Part shown: positions 32,935-36,636 of the stretch, piece by piece | Layout: each line of letters begins with the position of its first letter | Position numbering within the stretch: position 1 is the stretch's first letter | Source of the DNA: Polaromonas sp. | Lineage (GTDB): Bacteria; Pseudomonadota; Gammaproteobacteria; Burkholderiales; Burkholderiaceae_C | DNA: 36,636 nt | Assembly (NCBI GenBank): GCA_025362315.1 | Contig: JANYGP010000007.1 | Span: 1 to 36,636, forward strand | Direction: 5' to 3' | Notes under the pieces: generated by a model | Database searches by the model: none | What the model was told of the DNA's origin: nothing | The model's input: the letters and a program-made list of their open reading frames with translations, nothing else | Position numbers and translations under genes: made by a program

Positions 32935-33453
32935 ATGTTCAACCGCAGAAATCTGTTGCAGTCCGGTGTCTGGGCACTGACAGCACCGGCATGGACGATT
33001 GGCACCAAAGCTTCTGCAGCCGCCATGCCAGAGCTCGGCAGCAAGCTGGCCCTGCCAGACGTCAAGCTGCTCGACGGCCACATCTGGATGCTGAAAAGCA
33101 ACCCGCCCTCCGTGCTTGTGGTGTACTGATGGGCCAGCTGGTGCCCCTTTTGCGCAGTGCAACCGCCGCATGTTGAAGCTTTGTGGCGTGCCCAGAAATC
33201 CAATGGTTTGGGTGTGCTGGCGCTGTCCATTGACAAGCAGGAAAGCACTGCCAAGGCTCACATGAAAAGCAGAGGCTACACCTTTGCCGCGGGTATGCTG
33301 ACCAGCGATGTAGCTAAGATGCTGCCAAAACCAAAGGGTTTGCCCGTGGTGGTCGTTTTAAAAATCGACAAGGCAGCAACGCCCAGCGCGCGCAAAGGTG
33401 CAGTGGTGTTTGCAGAAGCCGGAGAAATGTTTCCTGAAGACATTGAAGGTTGA
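32935..33453 (+). pseudogene. TlpA/thioredoxin-like gene interrupted by an in-frame TGA
   Basis: A 172-codon thioredoxin-family frame: a Tat-type signal (NRRNLLQSGVWALTAPAW), then LGSKLALPDVKLLDGHIW, strand SVLVVY, TGA at 33127-33129, then WASWCPFCAVQPPHVEALW with the CPFC active site, SIDKQESTAKAHMKSRGYTF and GLPVVVVLKID. Everything but codon 65 fits the family. The stop lies where homologues run straight from Tyr/Phe to Trp, so it looks like a 3-base insertion (TGA next to TGG), not a substitution. As read, only 64 residues are made without readthrough. It starts with a GGAG Shine-Dalgarno and lies 25 bases before topB. Confidence 0.8.
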
Positions 33454-33478
33454 AAAAAATATTTATGAAAACGACATT

Positions 33479-36448
33479 ATGAAAACTCTCGTGATTGCAG
33501 AAAAGCCCTCCGTCGCACAAGACATCGTGCGCGCCATGACGCCCACGGCGGGCAAGTTTGAAAAGCACGACGAGTATTTTGAAGCCGACGATTGGGTCAT
33601 CACATCGGCTGTTGGCCATCTGGTGGAGATTCAGGCGCCGGAAGAGTTTGACGTCAAGCGCGGCAAATGGAGCTTTGCCAACTTGCCGGTGCTGCCGCCG
33701 TACTTTGATTTGAAGCCGATGGACAAAACCAAGACGCGGCTGAATGCGATTGTCAAACTGACCAAACGCAAAGACGTTGACAAGATCGTCAACGCATGCG
33801 ACGCAGGCCGTGAAGGCGAGCTGATATTCAGGCTGATTCAGCAGTACGCAAAAAGCAAGCACCCCGTCAAGCGGCTGTGGCTGCAGTCCATGACGCCGGC
33901 GGCCATTCGCGATGGCTTTGACAGCTTGCGCACTGAAAAGCAGATGCAGGGCTTGGCCGATGCGGCGCGGTCGCGGTCTGAAGCTGACTGGATGGTTGGC
34001 ATCAATGGCACGCGTGCCATGACGGCGTTTAACTCACGCGACGGCGGCTTCTTTTTGACCACCGTGGGCCGGGTGCAAACGCCCACGCTGTCAGTCGTGG
34101 TCGAGCGTGAAGAGAAAATCCGCAAGTTCATCAGCCGTGATTACTGGGAAATTCACGCGTCGTTTTTGGCGGAGGCAGGGGAATATCCCGGCAAGTGGTT
34201 TGACCCAAGGTTCAAAAAACTCCCTGTCACCACTGATAACCCCGAGCCTGACGCCGAGCTGAAAGCCGACCGCGTCTGGTCGCAGCGCGAAGCCCTTGCC
34301 GTTGCCGACGCAGTGCGCGGCAAGCCTGCCACCGTCACAGAAGAAAGCAAGCCCACCAGCTCGGCCGCTGGCCAGCTGTTTGACCTGACATCGCTGCAGC
34401 GCGAGGCCAATGGCAAGTTTGGCTTTTCAGCCAAAACCACACTGCAAATCGCGCAAAGTCTGTATGAGCGCCACAAGGCATTGACCTATCCGCGAACCGA
34501 TTCCCGCGCGTTGCCTGAAGACTATTTGCCCGTCGTTAAAAAGACGTTTGAAATGATTGCCGACTCTAGCATGAAGCACCTGGCTCCACACGCACTCGTT
34601 GCACTCAATGGCAATTACATCAAGCCTAACAAGCGCATTTTTGACAATGCCAAAGTCAGCGACCACTTCGCGATTATCCCAACGCTGCAAGCACCTAGCG
34701 GTTTGAGCGAGGCAGAGCAAAAGTTATATGACCTGGTGGTGCGCCGGTTCATGGCGGTGTTTTATCCGAGTGCTGAATACTTGGTGACGACGCGTATATC
34801 TTTATCAGTGGGCCACAGTTTCAAGACCGAGGGCAAGGTTCTTGTCAAGCCCGGCTGGCTCGCCATTTACGGCAAAGAAGCGCAAACAGATGACAACGAC
34901 AAAGACGGCAAATCGCTTGTGCCCGTCAAGCCTGGCGAAACGGTACGCACTGAATCAGTTGAAGCCAAAGGCCTGAAAACCCGCCCGCCCGCCCGCTACA
35001 GCGAGGCCACGCTTTTGGGCGCGATGGAAGGCGCTGGCAAAACAATCGACGACGACGAACTGCGTGAAGCCATGCAAGAAAAAGGGCTGGGCACGCCGGC
35101 CACCCGCGCCGCCACGATTGAGGGTTTGATCGCTGAAAAATACATGCTGCGCGAAGGGCGCGAACTGATACCAACTGCCAAGGCGTTTCAGTTGATGACG
35201 CTGCTGCGCGGGCTGGATGTGCAGGAGCTGTCGAAAGCCGAGCTGACGGGCGACTGGGAATTCAAACTCGCGCAAATGGAGCAGGGCAAGCTCAGTCGCG
35301 AAACCTTCATGGCCGAGATCGCCGCCATGACCGAACGCATGGTGGCCAAGGCCAAAGGGTATGACAAGGAAACCATTCCGGGTGACTACGCCACGTTGAC
35401 TTCGCCCTGCCCCAACTGCGGCGGTGTCGTCAAAGAAAACTACCGCCGCTACACCTGCATGGGCAAACCCGATTCAACAGAAGGCTGTGGCTTCAGCTTT
35501 GGTAAAACACCCGCTGGCCGCACGTTTGAAACAGCTGAGGTCGAGCAGTTTTTAACAAACAAGAAAATCGGCCCACTTGAAGGTTTCCGCTCAAAAGCAG
35601 GCTGGCCGTTCACGGCTGAAATGGTCATCAAGTTCGACGAAGACACCAAAAACTACAAGCTCGAATTTGACTTTGGCGATGACAAGAACGCCGAAACGGG
35701 CGAGATTCAGGACTTCAGCGCGAAAACCGCGCTGGGCAAATGCCCCAAGTGCAGCGACACCCACGGCGGGCGAATTTTTGAGCTGGGTAAAAACTATGTG
35801 TGCATCAGGTCGGTGCCGACGCTTGAGCAGCCCACACCCAGCTGCGACTTCAAAAGCGGCCAGGTGATTTTGCAGCAGCCGATTGAACGTGAGCAGATGG
35901 TCAAGCTGCTGGAAACCGGCAAAACCGATTTGCTCGACAAGTTTGTGTCGATGCGCACGCGGCGTGCCTTCAAAGCCATGCTGGCGTGGGACGCCACTGA
36001 AGGTAAAGTCAGCTTTGAATTTGCGCCCTCCAAATTCCCGCCGCGCAAACCTGCAGCGAGCAAAACCGGCCCGGCCACCATCAAGACCCCGTTCGGCAAA
36101 ACCGTGGCGGTGAAAACGGCAGCTGGCAAAGCTGCCAAGCCAGCAGCGAAAAAAGTAGTCGCAAAAAAAGCACCAGCTGTGAAAGTTGCCAAGCCAAAAG
36201 TGGCAAGAGTGGCCAAGCCCGGCTCAGGTTTGAAGCCCAGCGAAGCCCTTGCAGCAGTCATCGGCGCTGAACCCGTCATCCGCACCCAGGTCATTAAAAA
36301 GCTATGGGACTACATCAAGGCTGAAAACCTGCAAGATGCCACCAACAAACGCAACATCAACGCCGATGCCAAGCTGCTCCCTGTTTTCGGCAAGCCGCAG
36401 GTCACGATGTTTGAGCTGGCCGGGATTGTAGGCAAGCACCTGAGCTGA
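33479..36448 (+). CDS. topB: DNA topoisomerase III with C-terminal SWIB domain
   Basis: Type IA topoisomerase, 989 residues, that decatenates and relaxes DNA through a transient Tyr link (known). It has a TOPRIM domain (KTLVIAEKPSVAQDI; CDAGREGELIFRLI), the catalytic Tyr337 in LTYPRTDSRALPEDY, VSDHFAIIPT, and GLGTPATRAATIEGL. Two C-terminal Cys clusters follow (CPNCGGVV...CGF; CPKCSDTHGG...CDF). Then come an Ala/Lys-rich linker (about 880-915) and a SWIB/MDM2-like domain in the last 75 residues (KKLWDYIKAENLQ, NKRNINADAKLLPVFG, VTMFELAGIVGKHL). I chose the ATG at 33479 (MKTLVIAEKPS); the open frame begins at 33398 inside the previous gene. The Shine-Dalgarno is weak. Confidence 0.95.
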   Translation: MKTLVIAEKPSVAQDIVRAMTPTAGKFEKHDEYFEADDWVITSAVGHLVEIQAPEEFDVKRGKWSFANLPVLPPYFDLKPMDKTKTRLNAIVKLTKRKDVDKIVNACDAGREGELIFRLIQQYAKSKHPVKRLWLQSMTPAAIRDGFDSLRTEKQMQGLADAARSRSEADWMVGINGTRAMTAFNSRDGGFFLTTVGRVQTPTLSVVVEREEKIRKFISRDYWEIHASFLAEAGEYPGKWFDPRFKKLPVTTDNPEPDAELKADRVWSQREALAVADAVRGKPATVTEESKPTSSAAGQLFDLTSLQREANGKFGFSAKTTLQIAQSLYERHKALTYPRTDSRALPEDYLPVVKKTFEMIADSSMKHLAPHALVALNGNYIKPNKRIFDNAKVSDHFAIIPTLQAPSGLSEAEQKLYDLVVRRFMAVFYPSAEYLVTTRISLSVGHSFKTEGKVLVKPGWLAIYGKEAQTDDNDKDGKSLVPVKPGETVRTESVEAKGLKTRPPARYSEATLLGAMEGAGKTIDDDELREAMQEKGLGTPATRAATIEGLIAEKYMLREGRELIPTAKAFQLMTLLRGLDVQELSKAELTGDWEFKLAQMEQGKLSRETFMAEIAAMTERMVAKAKGYDKETIPGDYATLTSPCPNCGGVVKENYRRYTCMGKPDSTEGCGFSFGKTPAGRTFETAEVEQFLTNKKIGPLEGFRSKAGWPFTAEMVIKFDEDTKNYKLEFDFGDDKNAETGEIQDFSAKTALGKCPKCSDTHGGRIFELGKNYVCIRSVPTLEQPTPSCDFKSGQVILQQPIEREQMVKLLETGKTDLLDKFVSMRTRRAFKAMLAWDATEGKVSFEFAPSKFPPRKPAASKTGPATIKTPFGKTVAVKTAAGKAAKPAAKKVVAKKAPAVKVAKPKVARVAKPGSGLKPSEALAAVIGAEPVIRTQVIKKLWDYIKAENLQDATNKRNINADAKLLPVFGKPQVTMFELAGIVGKHLS

Positions 36449-36456
36449 TGCCTAGC

Positions 36457-36486
36457 CCCACGCTGACCCGACAGGGACAGCGTGGG
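36457..36486. terminator. Hairpin between convergent topB and PBP genes
   Basis: CCCACGCTG (36457-36465) pairs fully with CAGCGTGGG (36478-36486), and an inner CCC/GGG pairs after one A-A mismatch, leaving a 4-base loop. It begins 8 bases after the topB stop and ends 6 bases before the convergent stop. It lacks a T-run, so it may be a 3'-end stabilising hairpin or part of a factor-dependent terminator. Confidence 0.6.
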
Positions 36487-36492
36487 CGCACC

Positions 36493-36636
36493 TCAATGCG
36501 CGAACTTGCTATCGCGACCGATGATGCTGAGGTCGGTGAACTTGGATCCTTCGTGGTTTTTAGCGCTGTAGCTGATGCTGAAGCCGCCCAGGTTCACCTC
36601 GTTCATGGACTCCAGCGCGCTGATCAGCCCTTCGCG
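36493..36636 (-). CDS. Periplasmic-binding-protein (Leu/Ile/Val type) C-terminal end, cut by window
   Basis: The frame is open from the window end to TGA at 36493-36495 and gives the last 47 residues, with LISALESMNEVNLGGFSISY, SAKNHEGSKFTDLSIIG and RDSKFAH. This matches the C-terminus of type-1 periplasmic binding proteins of branched-chain amino-acid-like ABC transporters (xHxG, then L.IIGRDGKF). It is convergent with topB. The substrate cannot be judged from so short a piece. Confidence 0.75.
   Translation of the reverse strand, partial: REGLISALESMNEVNLGGFSISYSAKNHEGSKFTDLSIIGRDSKFAH

Noticed and set aside
33127..33129. TGA as a selenocysteine codon in the TlpA-like gene
   Set aside because: Selenocysteine normally replaces a Cys of the active site. 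Here the TGA is an extra codon five residues before an intact CPFC, and the downstream GGGC...GCCC pairing is short and not a convincing SECIS.
32814..33254. N-terminal extension of the SET protein
   Set aside because: It runs antisense through the TlpA-like gene, shows no domain, and a GTG with AGGAAG lies right before the SET region.

Overview
The window looks like chromosomal DNA of a betaproteobacterium of the order Burkholderiales, most likely family Comamonadaceae (Rhodoferax/Polaromonas-like). This rests on the moderately high G+C, the glnE-yhdP-nitrilase block, the kdsD-kdsC-lptC block divergent from a Kef-type antiporter, birA followed by a SPOR-like gene, and a short intergenic repeat (GCTATT-N8-AGCTGC) that I recall as common in that family. 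The assignment is inference from recall; no database was searched. No rRNA, tRNA, CRISPR array or insertion sequence was seen. No gene-free stretch exceeds 300 bases; the longest is about 257 bases, at 19759-20015.

Layout. (1) 1-4938, minus strand: an RND tripartite efflux operon, transcribed TetR/CecR-like regulator, outer-membrane lipoprotein channel, membrane-fusion protein, RND permease (cut by the window start). A perfect 40-bp palindrome built of two operator-like sites lies just upstream. (2) 4924-7728 minus: glnE (nitrogen control), divergent from yhdP (a giant AsmA-like envelope protein) and an overlapping nitrilase-family amidase. (3) 12939-15655 plus: a DctS/FixL-like histidine kinase and FixJ-type regulator pair. 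(4) 15773-19758: a bufferin-type RiPP operon (BufA precursor, BufB MNIO/DUF692, BufC, DoxX-type BufD) on the minus strand, then a TlpA-like thioredoxin, a divergent ECF sigma factor and a small zinc-finger anti-sigma candidate. This suggests a metal/redox stress regulon. (5) 20016-20619: a glycine-rich RRM RNA-binding protein with a clear terminator. (6) 20707-23772 minus: SDR, lptC, kdsC, kdsD (Kdo synthesis and LPS export), divergent from a CPA2 antiporter and a Tat-exported histidine phosphatase.

(7) 26563-30428 plus: the most notable region. A PAS-LOV photosensor is followed by a receiver-like/winged-helix-like protein, a CvnD/COG2229-type small GTPase, a Roadblock/LC7 protein, a Roadblock-like protein, another Roadblock-family protein and a small beta-rich protein. 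The set resembles a Streptomyces 'conservon' (sensor, Roadblock, wHTH DUF742, GTPase), with a blue-light LOV sensor where the histidine-kinase-like sensor would be. I propose it as a light-responsive GTPase/Roadblock signalling module.

(8) 30538-36636: SPOR-like protein and birA (minus), an 8-bp tandem TGANTCA array, a bacterial SET-domain protein (minus), a TlpA-like gene interrupted by an in-frame TGA just before its CxxC motif, topB encoding topoisomerase III with a C-terminal SWIB domain, and the 3' end of a convergent periplasmic-binding-protein gene.
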